A program made the position numbers and the translations under genes. The notes under the pieces were generated by a model, which was given only the letters and a program-made list of their open reading frames with translations, had not been told where the DNA came from and did not search any database. 47,756 nt of DNA from Candidatus Methanoperedens sp. BLZ2. GTDB taxonomy: Archaea > Halobacteriota > Methanosarcinia > Methanosarcinales > Methanoperedenaceae. Positions 33,089 to 40,700 of this stretch are shown piece by piece. Each line of letters begins with the position of its first letter. Within the stretch, counting starts at the first letter, position 1. Location of the stretch: NCBI RefSeq assembly GCF_002487355.1, contig NZ_NTMG01000029.1, positions 1 through 47,756 on the forward strand, given 5' to 3'.

Positions 33089-33882
33089 CTTTTCATTTTC
33101 ATTATCATCGGCCACAAACGACCTGATCTGTCATGCAATTCGATCGGCACTTCAAAAGTCTCACTGAGGACTGCATTTGTAAGGACATTTTCTCTTTTAC
33201 CTTTTGCTATCATCCTGCCATTTCGCAAAGTCAGCGCATGGGTAATTGAGGGAATGATCTCCTCTATATGATGTGTGATGTAAATTAGAGTCGGTCCTCC
33301 TTCTGTCGTGCACATTTCCTGTACGGCATCCAGTAACTCTTCCCTTGCCTTAAGGTCAAGTCCTGCACAGGGCTCATCAAGGACAAGTAATTCCGGTTCA
33401 GGCATCAGTGCCCTTGCAAGAAGGGTTTTTTGCTTCTCGCCGTCCGAAAGTGTATTATATTTGCGGCCTGCCATATCAGACATTCCCAGTGAATCAAGTA
33501 AATAAGCCGCATGTTCCTGATCTTTTGAATCCGGTTTTTCATACAGGCCAATACTTGCAAATCTACCTGAAAGTACAATATCTCTTACCGTTTCCCAGTT
33601 ATGGATCATATCCCGTATCTCGGAACTGCATTCTCCTATCTTTAAGCGGAGTTCACGCAGATCAGCAGAACCAAATTTTTTACCCAGAACCCGGGCTTTT
33701 CCTTCCGATGGCTGATGATAACCATTGATTATACTTATAAGGCTTGTTTTACCCGAACCGTTTTGTCCGATTATCACCCAGTGCTGTCCCGGCTCTATAC
33801 GCAATGATATATTTTGCAGGATCGCTATTCCATTCCTGATGAACGATACGTTGTCCAGGCGGACAATTGGATATAAGGGCAT
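33085..33882 (-). CDS. Stand-alone ABC ATPase (ModF/YlmA-like)
   Basis: A 265-residue ABC ATPase: Walker A GQNGSGKTS, a Q-loop region GECSSEIRDMI, signature LSDGEKQKTLLARAL, Walker B LLVLDEPCAGLD and switch ITHHIEEI. The sequence PQHW-like GQHWVIIG near the start and HHIEEI match the YlmA/ModF type, which are lone ATPases without a permease gene. Signature LSDGE replaces LSGGQ. No permease is adjacent. Function is unknown in archaea. Confidence 0.85.
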   Translation of the reverse strand: MPLYPIVRLDNVSFIRNGIAILQNISLRIEPGQHWVIIGQNGSGKTSLISIINGYHQPSEGKARVLGKKFGSADLRELRLKIGECSSEIRDMIHNWETVRDIVLSGRFASIGLYEKPDSKDQEHAAYLLDSLGMSDMAGRKYNTLSDGEKQKTLLARALMPEPELLVLDEPCAGLDLKAREELLDAVQEMCTTEGGPTLIYITHHIEEIIPSITHALTLRNGRMIAKGKRENVLTNAVLSETFEVPIELHDRSGRLWPMIMKMKS

Positions 33883-34042
33883 AACGGTTTCATCATCATT
33901 TTACATGACTATAATTATATGCTTTAATATATTTGATCTAATTAGTTATCAACTTTGTTACCAAAGCATTTATATTATCATAATCATCATGTATATTTAC
34001 ATAAGATAAATATTCTAAAAACGTATGTGGAAGGATAAAAAA

Positions 34043-34234
34043 ATGTTAGAGACACTTGAGGAAAGAGTAAAACTGTTAAGAACAGGTTTTACGCAAAAAC
34101 AAATAGAGGAACTGTATATTGAAGGAAATAATTTCAGACTTGTTAATACGCCTGTATTTTTCGAGTTAATTGAAATTAATGATACACAAAATAAGAAGAT
34201 GTGGAATTACGTAGAAGCAGTTGAATACGCCTGA
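34043..34234 (+). CDS. Small conserved hypothetical protein
   Basis: A 63-residue protein starting MLETLEERVKLLRTGFTQKQ, with IEELYIEGNNFRL after it. The frame is open from 34025, but AAGGAT at 34031-34036 is placed 6 bases before the ATG at 34043 and identifies that start. The first half is a charged amphipathic helix pair. I recall similar short proteins in related archaea but no function. It lies 92 bases ahead of the GMP synthase gene. A long AT-rich region (33883-34024) precedes it and likely holds promoters for this gene and the ABC ATPase. Confidence 0.6.
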   Translation: MLETLEERVKLLRTGFTQKQIEELYIEGNNFRLVNTPVFFELIEINDTQNKKMWNYVEAVEYA

Positions 34235-34326
34235 TCGATATGTCCTGAGATGGTAAATCTTTGTGATATTTCTAATTAAGAAAAAGAGTAAAACCATTTA
34301 AAGCAGTAATAATAATCTAGAGACTA

Positions 34327-35241
34327 ATGGTCAAAGTCGATAAATTCATCCATGATAGCATTGAAAAAATTAGAAAAGATATTAAAGGCCGGGCAATAAT
34401 CGCTCTTTCCGGGGGAGTTGACAGCTCTGTCTGTGCCGTACTGGCTCACAGGGCAATAGGAGATATGCTAACACCCATTTATATTGACACGGGCCTTATG
34501 CGAAAGGGTGAAACTGAAAGAATCAAAACAATATTTTCAGATATGAACCTTAAGGTCGTGGATGCAAAAGTAAATTTCCTAACAGCGCTAAAAGGGCAAA
34601 CCGATCCTGAGAAAAAAAGAAAAGCAGTGGGTGAGGCGTTTATCAGGGAATTTGAAAAGGATGCCAGGAAACTCGGAGCACGATATCTTATCCAGGGAAC
34701 AATTTATCCTGACAGGATAGAGTCCGAAGGCGGGATAAAGAGTCACCATAATGTTGGCGGCCTGCCATCTGTTATCGATTTTGAAGGTATTGTCGAACCA
34801 ATAGCAGACCTATACAAAGATGAAGTGAGGGAGGTTGCAAGAGCGCTTGGCCTTCCGAAAGAGATCTCAGACAGGATGCCATTCCCCGGACCTGGCCTTT
34901 CGGTCAGGATAATAGGAGAAGTAACCGAGGAAAAGCTGGATGTGGTAAGGGAAGCAAATGCAATAGTTGAAGAAGAACTTGTGGAGCAATTCGCACCCTG
35001 GCAGACATTTGCGGCGCTTATTGAAAAAGGGACCGGCGTTAAAGGAGATGTGAGGGTCCATGGATGGATAATCGCAGTGCGCGCTGTAAGTTCAAGGGAC
35101 GGGATGACGGCAGAGTCTATGGAATTGCCCTGGAGTGTCCTTCGAAAGATCGAGTCCAGAATTACAAGCGAGATACCCAATGTTTCAAGGGTTCTTTATG
35201 ACCTGACACCGAAGCCTCCTGCGACGATTGAATTTGAGTAA
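34327..35241 (+). CDS. guaAB: GMP synthase, ATP-pyrophosphatase subunit (GuaA subunit B)
   Basis: A 304-residue subunit that activates XMP with ATP and uses ammonia from a separate glutaminase subunit, the archaeal split form. The PP-loop [56 protein letters not shown] and [20 protein letters not shown], plus the C-terminal dimerisation part ending [12 protein letters not shown], are all present. ATG at 34327 gives the family start MVKVDKFI. The glutaminase gene is not in the window. Confidence 0.95.
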   Translation: MVKVDKFIHDSIEKIRKDIKGRAIIALSGGVDSSVCAVLAHRAIGDMLTPIYIDTGLMRKGETERIKTIFSDMNLKVVDAKVNFLTALKGQTDPEKKRKAVGEAFIREFEKDARKLGARYLIQGTIYPDRIESEGGIKSHHNVGGLPSVIDFEGIVEPIADLYKDEVREVARALGLPKEISDRMPFPGPGLSVRIIGEVTEEKLDVVREANAIVEEELVEQFAPWQTFAALIEKGTGVKGDVRVHGWIIAVRAVSSRDGMTAESMELPWSVLRKIESRITSEIPNVSRVLYDLTPKPPATIEFE

Positions 35242-35308
35242 AATTCAATAATGACCAAACACTTCTTGCCTGGGCCGAATATCCCTGGAATCATCAGTCA
35301 AAGTTTAT

Positions 35309-35330
35309 GTATATCTAGATGTATCTAAAT
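35309..35330. promoter_or_regulatory. Candidate operator of the toxin-antitoxin pair
   Basis: Ahead of the antitoxin gene, GTATATCTAGAT is followed by a shorter copy GTATCTAAAT. The core ATCTAGAT (35313-35320) is a perfect palindrome. Ribbon-helix-helix antitoxins bind such repeats next to their own start, so this may be the self-control site. Low certainty. Confidence 0.4.
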
Positions 35331-35334
35331 GTGT

Positions 35335-35652
35335 ATGACAACAAATGCTGTACAAATAAGAATGCCAGCCGTACTACTTAAAAGTATAGACGAACTGGTA
35401 AAGCAGGGATTTTATAAAAACAAAAGCGAGGCAATTATCGATGCTGTACGTCATTTTGTGGGTTTTGGAAAGCCAAAAAGTGATATAGCGATATTCATCA
35501 GGGATGAAATGCATGGAAGACAAATAAAGCGTGATTATTCAAAAAAAGAATTCGATGCTATCTGGGAAAAAATAAGACGCGGAAAGGACTGGAAAGAGCG
35601 CTTTGGAACGGATGCCGATAGCGTCATGGAAGAACTCAGGAGAAGTCGATGA
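35335..35652 (+). CDS. Ribbon-helix-helix antitoxin (VapB/CopG-like)
   Basis: A 105-residue protein. The N-terminal ribbon-helix-helix reads TNAVQIRMPAVLLKSIDELV, then GFYKNKSEAIIDAVRHFV. The basic C-terminal half (RDYSKKEFDAIWEKIRRGKD) would wrap the toxin. ATG at 35329 (two codons earlier) is an alternative start. The stop overlaps the toxin start by 4 bases (ATGA), as usual for VapBC operons. It binds DNA upstream and inhibits the PIN toxin. Confidence 0.85.
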   Translation: MTTNAVQIRMPAVLLKSIDELVKQGFYKNKSEAIIDAVRHFVGFGKPKSDIAIFIRDEMHGRQIKRDYSKKEFDAIWEKIRRGKDWKERFGTDADSVMEELRRSR

Positions 35653-36089
35653 TATTCATCGATACGGATATCTTTGTAATTGAAAGGTTATTTCCAAACG
35701 ATGAAAGATATATAATCACAAATGAGTTTCTAAACAACGATTTAGCGGATAAATGCACTTCAATTTTCAATTTATTTGAACTTCTTGGTATAGCATCTTT
35801 TAATCTGAATATAGCTGAATTGAAAAAATTGCTTAAAGGATTTTCTGAAGTTTACGATATAAAGATCCTCTTTCCTGAAACTTCATACGAATCTCCAGAT
35901 GCCTTTATAGAGCAGTTATTCCATAATGTATTTGAAAAAATATCCCTGAAAATGAGTTTTTCTGATGCCTTGATACTTAGCGTCGCAGAAGAGAATTATT
36001 GCTCTAAATTTGTGACGTGGAATGTTAAACACTTTAAAGGTCGCACTGATATTCCAGTAAAAACACCAGCAGAGATGTTAAAACCATAA
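35649..36089 (+). CDS. PIN-domain ribonuclease toxin (VapC-like)
   Basis: A 146-residue PIN protein with the acidic residues of the active site: MIFIDTDIFVIERL (first Asp), SIFNLFELLG (Glu), FSDALILSVAEEN (Asp), and the closing FVTWNVKHFKGR. VapC toxins cut tRNA or rRNA when their antitoxin is lost. The family form here is slightly longer than typical (about 130). It is coupled to the antitoxin by ATGA and is followed 4 bases later by the archaeosine enzyme gene, perhaps on the same transcript. Confidence 0.88.
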   Translation: MIFIDTDIFVIERLFPNDERYIITNEFLNNDLADKCTSIFNLFELLGIASFNLNIAELKKLLKGFSEVYDIKILFPETSYESPDAFIEQLFHNVFEKISLKMSFSDALILSVAEENYCSKFVTWNVKHFKGRTDIPVKTPAEMLKP

Positions 36090-36093
36090 AATT

Positions 36094-37119
36094 ATGTCAC
36101 TTACAACAGTTATACGAAATATCCGCACAAAGCAAAAGATCAAATTCAATCCCCCTGACAGGCCTACCGCTGTCTGGACAGGGAAAGACCTGCTTGATGG
36201 AAAGCCTGTAACCGCATTAACCATTATTTTCCAGACTTCAGGCTGCCGCTGGAACAACTGCACCATGTGCGGGTATGTTTATGACAGCGCGCGCTTGCCC
36301 CCCTCGCATGAAGATCTTATGAAGCAATTCGAGCATGCAATGGCGCGCTGCAAGGACGAAGAATTCATCCTGAAGATATTCACTTCTGGCAGTTTTCTTG
36401 ACGATAGCGAGATCGGACCCTCAACGCGTATCGAGATGCTTTCACGGTTAAGAGAAAATGACCGGGTAAAAAAAGTGATCGCAGAGACAAGACCGGAATA
36501 CGTGACTGATGAGAAATTATCCGAAGTAAGAGAAGCTCTTGGCAAGAGGTTTGAAGTGGCAATTGGTCTTGAAACCAGTAATGACATGATCAGAAAGGAC
36601 TGCATCAATAAAGGTTTTTCATTTTCTGATTTTACAGGGGCAAGCGAGGTTGCAAGAAGGAATAACGTAACCGTAAAAGCGTATCTTATGCAAAAACCAC
36701 CCTTTCTTTCAGAAGGGATTGCCATGAATGACATGATCAATTCCATTAATGACGCGGCGCCCTTTGCCCGGACAATATCCATGAACCTGTGCAATGTCCA
36801 GAAAGGAACACTTGTGGATGAAATGTTCGAGCGCGGTGATTACAGGCCGCCGTGGTTATGGAGCGCTGTTGAAGCGCTCAAGGTGGGAAAGGAATTGGCT
36901 CCTGGAACTGTCATAATGTCAGACCCGGTGGGCGCCGGTTCAATGCGCGGCCCCCATAATTGCGGGAAATGCGATGATGATGTGGCTGAAGCAATAAGGA
37001 TTTTCTCGGTGACGCAGGATACTGCGGTTTTTAAGAATCTTGATTGTGATTGCAAAGAGTTATGGAAAAAAGTGGTTGAACTTGAGGATTTCACATTCGG
37101 GGCGCCGCTTGTGAAATAG
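36094..37119 (+). CDS. raSEA: Archaeosine-synthesis radical SAM enzyme (RaSEA)
   Basis: A 341-residue radical SAM enzyme. The cluster motif is CRWNNCTMCGY (Cys-x5-Cys-x2-Cys), preceded by ALTIIFQTSG and followed by IKIFTSGSFLDDSE-like LKIFTSGSFLDD. Later parts ETRPEYVTDEKL, AIGLETSND, GFSFSDFTGA and LMQKPPFLSEG match the RaSEA family, which with ArcS makes archaeosine at position 15 of archaeal tRNA. A late CGKCDDD and DCDCKELW add cysteines that may bind zinc. It begins 4 bases after the PIN toxin gene. Confidence 0.9.
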   Translation: MSLTTVIRNIRTKQKIKFNPPDRPTAVWTGKDLLDGKPVTALTIIFQTSGCRWNNCTMCGYVYDSARLPPSHEDLMKQFEHAMARCKDEEFILKIFTSGSFLDDSEIGPSTRIEMLSRLRENDRVKKVIAETRPEYVTDEKLSEVREALGKRFEVAIGLETSNDMIRKDCINKGFSFSDFTGASEVARRNNVTVKAYLMQKPPFLSEGIAMNDMINSINDAAPFARTISMNLCNVQKGTLVDEMFERGDYRPPWLWSAVEALKVGKELAPGTVIMSDPVGAGSMRGPHNCGKCDDDVAEAIRIFSVTQDTAVFKNLDCDCKELWKKVVELEDFTFGAPLVK

Positions 37120-37163
37120 ATCGGATTATTTTTTATTGAGTAACGATTTTACGATTTAAACCT

Positions 37164-38021
37164 TTACGTAAAATCATCCATAAGCCCGCTTATATCGATA
37201 TTATCGATAAGCTGCTTCACAAGCGGTGTATCCTTTATCTGCGGCAGCTCATCCTCGTATGTTGGAGACAAAACTTCATAAAATATCCCGATGGGTATAT
37301 GCTCGCCCCATTCCTGTGACTTCGTAAAAGCCTTGATTTTATCTGTCGTATCATGTCCGGCAGCCTGGAGATCATAGACCCGCTGCTTGTACCAGTCGTA
37401 AGTATTGACATTGTTGAAGCTCACACAGGGCTGGAATACATCCACGAAAGACAGACCCCTGTGCTTGACAGCAGCAACGATGGTTTTCTGGAGATGTTTG
37501 ACATCGCCCCCAAAACTTCGCGCAACAAAAGTCGCCCCGGCGGAAATAGCAAGAGCTATCGGGTTAACAGGTACTTCAATTACGCCTGAAGGTGTAGATT
37601 TCGTTCTCACTCCCTTTTCACTTGTTGGTGAGGTCTGCCCTGTGGTAAGGCCATATATCATATTATTGTGGACGATATATGTCATATCGATATTCCTTCG
37701 CATTGTATGGATAAAATGACACATGCCAATCCCGTATCCATCGCCGTCTCCTCCCACTGTGAACACTGTCAATCCATTGTTTGAAAGCTTCACTGCTGTC
37801 GCCACAGGCAATGCCCTTCCATGTATCCCGTGAAGACCGTATGTTCGTATCCAGTGAGGTACTTTTCCCGAGCAGCCTATACCAGAGATCATTGCTACGT
37901 TTTCCGGCTCTATGTTGAGTTCAACAATAGCCCCTTTTAGCGCAATTAATATCCCAAAATTACCGCATCCCGGACACCAGTTGGGCCTGTCAATAACGTT
38001 CAGGTCAGTCATTTTAACCAT
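37164..38021 (-). CDS. korB: 2-oxoacid:ferredoxin oxidoreductase, beta subunit
   Basis: A 285-residue thiamine-diphosphate subunit. CPGCGNFGIL near residue 16 starts the [4Fe-4S]/TPP region, and the TPP motif reads GGDGDGYGIGMCHFIHTMRR, then NNMIYGLTTGQTSPTS. It decarboxylates 2-oxoacids (2-oxoglutarate in the KorB type, from its look) and makes acyl-CoA with ferredoxin. ATG at 38021 overlaps the alpha gene stop by 8 bases; ATG at 38012 (MTDLNVID) is equally plausible. Partner of the alpha subunit directly upstream. The delta ferredoxin subunit is not in the window. Confidence 0.93.
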   Translation of the reverse strand: MVKMTDLNVIDRPNWCPGCGNFGILIALKGAIVELNIEPENVAMISGIGCSGKVPHWIRTYGLHGIHGRALPVATAVKLSNNGLTVFTVGGDGDGYGIGMCHFIHTMRRNIDMTYIVHNNMIYGLTTGQTSPTSEKGVRTKSTPSGVIEVPVNPIALAISAGATFVARSFGGDVKHLQKTIVAAVKHRGLSFVDVFQPCVSFNNVNTYDWYKQRVYDLQAAGHDTTDKIKAFTKSQEWGEHIPIGIFYEVLSPTYEDELPQIKDTPLVKQLIDNIDISGLMDDFT

Positions 38022-39783
38022 GTGTTACCACCTCTTTTATTGCAGTAAATATTTCTTCAGGATAAAAAGGCCGCCCGTCATATTTCAGGACCCTTTTATC
38101 CACATCTTTACCCGTTTTCTCTTTGATAATATCAGCAAGTTGTCCTGAGAAATTGTTTTCCACTACCGCTGTCTTTTTTGCCGATCCTAAAACCTCTGCA
38201 ACTTTTTCAGACGGGAACGGATTTAAATATACTATCTGGAGAAAATTCACTTTGATGCCTTCCTTTTCAAGCAGGATCATAGCCTCTTTTATCGGGCCTT
38301 TTGTGGAACCTGCTGCAATTATCGTGATGTCCGCATCTGCATTTGCGTCTGTATCCTGTGATCCGACCAATTCGGGTTGTTTTAGTTCTTTTGCAAGAGT
38401 ATCCATTTTTCGTGCTCTTTTTTGCATCATTTTTATCCTGACATCAATGTCTTCGCTGATGCTTCCTTCTTCGTCATGTTCATCACTTGAAGCTGTGTAT
38501 ATTCCCTTTTTCATACCGGGAATTGTTCTCGGGGAGATACCATTTTCCGTATATTTATATCTCTTAAAAAAAGTGGTATCCAAAGATGCGGCCAGATCAG
38601 CCGGGTCGGCATAACTTCCGCGGTCAATAGTTACTTTTTTTGGATCAAACTTATCTGTTGACTTATGGTTCTCTGCAAGGTTCTTATCGCTTAAAACAAT
38701 TACAGGGGTCTGGTACTTTTCTGCTATGTTGAATGCAACTTGCGTCAAATAGAAACTTTCCTCGATATCCCCGGGAACAAGTACGGGGCGCGGGAAATCA
38801 CCCTGAGAAGCATTCAGCGCGAATTTCAGATCGCCCTGCTCGGACCATGTGGGCAATCCAGTGCTTGGTCCAGGGCGCATTGAGAGGATTATTACTACTG
38901 GAACTTCAAGCATTCCTGCAAGCCCGTATCCTTCGGTCATGAGACAGAAACCTCCGCCTGATGTACCGGTCATTGCCCTTACACCCGTAAAGCCAGCACC
39001 TATTGCCATGTTAATTGCAGATATCTCATCTTCTGTGTGCTTGACAACGATATTGAACCTTCGCTCCTGGGCTGCCATGAAATGCAAAATAGAAGATGCA
39101 GGAGTCATAGGATATGCAGCGTAGAACTTGCATCCTGCATTTATAGCGCCCATGCATATTGCATCATTGCCCGTAAGGACCATACGCCCCGGTTTTCCTG
39201 TCTTTTCAAGCTTGTATTCAAAATCGTTCTTGAAATTATTCTTGATATAATCATAACCCGCTTTTGCTGCTCTCGTATTTTCATCGATTATCTTATCACC
39301 TTTTCTTTTGAAGTTATCCTTTATAACTTCCCCAACAATTCCAAAATCATAATCTATAAGTGCTATAGATGCCCCCAGGGCAACATTATTTTTCATTATC
39401 CCCTGTACCCCAATCTCCTTGATTATATTATTAAACGGGATCGGATAAAGCCTGATATTATCATTTATTTCCTTCGGTTCTATGACTTCAGAGCTATCAT
39501 AAATAATTCCCGCACCGTTTACAAGCTCACCTTTATGCAATAATATCGTTTCTTTATTCAGGGCAATTAGTATATTTACTCCTTTTACCTGGGAAAATAT
39601 CTCCCGGTCTTCGACTCTCACCTGCAAGTTATTATGTCCGCCCTTTATAAGTGAAGGATATTCACTGATATCATACACATGAAGACCGCCGCGAGAGCAT
39701 GATTGTGAAAATATCATACCTGTAGCCATAATTCCTTCTCCTGCTTTTCCGCCTATTTTCCATGTTAATCTGTTTATTGCCAT
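38014..39783 (-). CDS. korA: 2-oxoacid:ferredoxin oxidoreductase, fused gamma-alpha subunit
   Basis: A 589-residue fusion. Residues 1-190 are the gamma domain (IGGKAGEGIMATG, SEYPSLIKGGHNN). Residues from about 200 are the alpha domain (GNDAICMGAINAGCKFYAAY, then TEDEISAINMAIGAGFTGVR, then RPGPSTGLPTWSEQGDL). The C-terminal third (VGSQDTDANADADITIIAAG, then LQIVYLNPFPSEKVAEVL) completes the transketolase-like part. Gamma-alpha fusions are normal for this archaeal group. It starts at the ATG at 39783 and is followed by the beta gene with overlap. A link to 2-oxoglutarate or another 2-oxoacid is by family only. Confidence 0.93.
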   Translation of the reverse strand: MAINRLTWKIGGKAGEGIMATGMIFSQSCSRGGLHVYDISEYPSLIKGGHNNLQVRVEDREIFSQVKGVNILIALNKETILLHKGELVNGAGIIYDSSEVIEPKEINDNIRLYPIPFNNIIKEIGVQGIMKNNVALGASIALIDYDFGIVGEVIKDNFKRKGDKIIDENTRAAKAGYDYIKNNFKNDFEYKLEKTGKPGRMVLTGNDAICMGAINAGCKFYAAYPMTPASSILHFMAAQERRFNIVVKHTEDEISAINMAIGAGFTGVRAMTGTSGGGFCLMTEGYGLAGMLEVPVVIILSMRPGPSTGLPTWSEQGDLKFALNASQGDFPRPVLVPGDIEESFYLTQVAFNIAEKYQTPVIVLSDKNLAENHKSTDKFDPKKVTIDRGSYADPADLAASLDTTFFKRYKYTENGISPRTIPGMKKGIYTASSDEHDEEGSISEDIDVRIKMMQKRARKMDTLAKELKQPELVGSQDTDANADADITIIAAGSTKGPIKEAMILLEKEGIKVNFLQIVYLNPFPSEKVAEVLGSAKKTAVVENNFSGQLADIIKEKTGKDVDKRVLKYDGRPFYPEEIFTAIKEVVTHG

Positions 39784-40180
39784 AGTATCACTTCACCCCA
39801 AGTACGATTGTCAAATGTTATCCTGATTTTCGTAGCAATCGTACCAACGGCTCCAAATAAAACATGTATTCAATAAGCAATATAGTTTGCTTTTATTGGT
39901 TTTTGGCGCTTAAATTTCAGGTTTCAAAAGGTTGTCCAGGATTCTACCCTTTATGGGAGCATAAAAAATGTATCGTATGTAGAAGCCATGGTGTATCCCT
40001 TACAATGGCGGGGCCTATATATAGCAGTTCTCAGGAGTATACGTGTGTTATTTTCATTATATTCTGGGCATGGTCATCGAAAACATGGATAGTAATACAT
40101 ACCAAATAATTCAATAATAAATGGCTCCATCCCTTCATCAAATTGGCTTCGTATATATTATATTGCTAACGCCGGCAATG
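39784..40180. other. Intergenic region with TATA-like element
   Basis: About 400 bases between the Kor genes and the 155-residue membrane protein gene. Open frames here (39864-40109 plus) do not look like protein. GGGCCTATATATAGCAG (about 40012-40028) contains a TATA box with no gene start following in a useful way. Nothing else was recognised. Confidence 0.35.
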
Positions 40181-40648
40181 TCATACTGCCGGAAGATTTT
40201 TTTTCCATGTCTGGCAGAATTCTTCATATACCGGGCGGAAAAATCGCTTGACAAGTATTACAGCTACCACAGCGGCAATGGCAGGAGCCAATCCCAGATT
40301 TGTCACTAGAAGCGCAGATAGGGCTGCTGCTATAGTCGCTTCATCGTTGGTACTGAAAGCCTTTATCAGATCATTTCTGTCTCTCGTATCTTCTGTCTCA
40401 GAGTCACAGATGAGCTTGTATGCCTCCAATTCCAGGCGGTTGAATAGTCGCTGCCCGAACTCCATCACATCTTCCTTAAGCCCCATTTGTGCCTTGTCAT
40501 AGGTGACCTGAGGTTCGAACGAACTGCCCTTTGTTGGGTCCTGCGCTATGGCTTTTGCGCGCATCCCGAGTTTTTCGTATAGCTGTTTCTCATCGGATTT
40601 CAACAATTTCTGAACTGCCGGCTCGGCTTGTTTTGTTAGATCTGCCAT
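40181..40648 (-). CDS. Small protein with C-terminal membrane hairpin, partner of CHAT gene
   Basis: A 155-residue protein. A soluble, charged N-terminal part (residues 1-100: MADLTKQAEPAVQKLLKSDE onward) precedes a hydrophobic stretch at about 104-134 (TIAAALSALLVTNLGLAPAI, then AAVVAVILV) that could form one or two membrane passes, followed by a basic end KRFFRPVYEEF. I do not recognise the family. It lies 52 bases downstream of the CHAT-protease gene on the same strand, so it may be the protease's partner or target. The hydrophobic part with small residues could insert into the membrane. Confidence 0.6.
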   Translation of the reverse strand: MADLTKQAEPAVQKLLKSDEKQLYEKLGMRAKAIAQDPTKGSSFEPQVTYDKAQMGLKEDVMEFGQRLFNRLELEAYKLICDSETEDTRDRNDLIKAFSTNDEATIAAALSALLVTNLGLAPAIAAVVAVILVKRFFRPVYEEFCQTWKKNLPAV

Positions 40649-40700
40649 AATTTACCCCAGAAACAACTAATACTGCCCTCAATTTATAGTTTTCCATACG

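Noticed and set aside
39864-40309. Plus-strand 81- and 62-residue frames between Kor and the CHAT partner
   Set aside because: Aromatic-rich composition, no ribosome sites, and the second overlaps the real minus gene.
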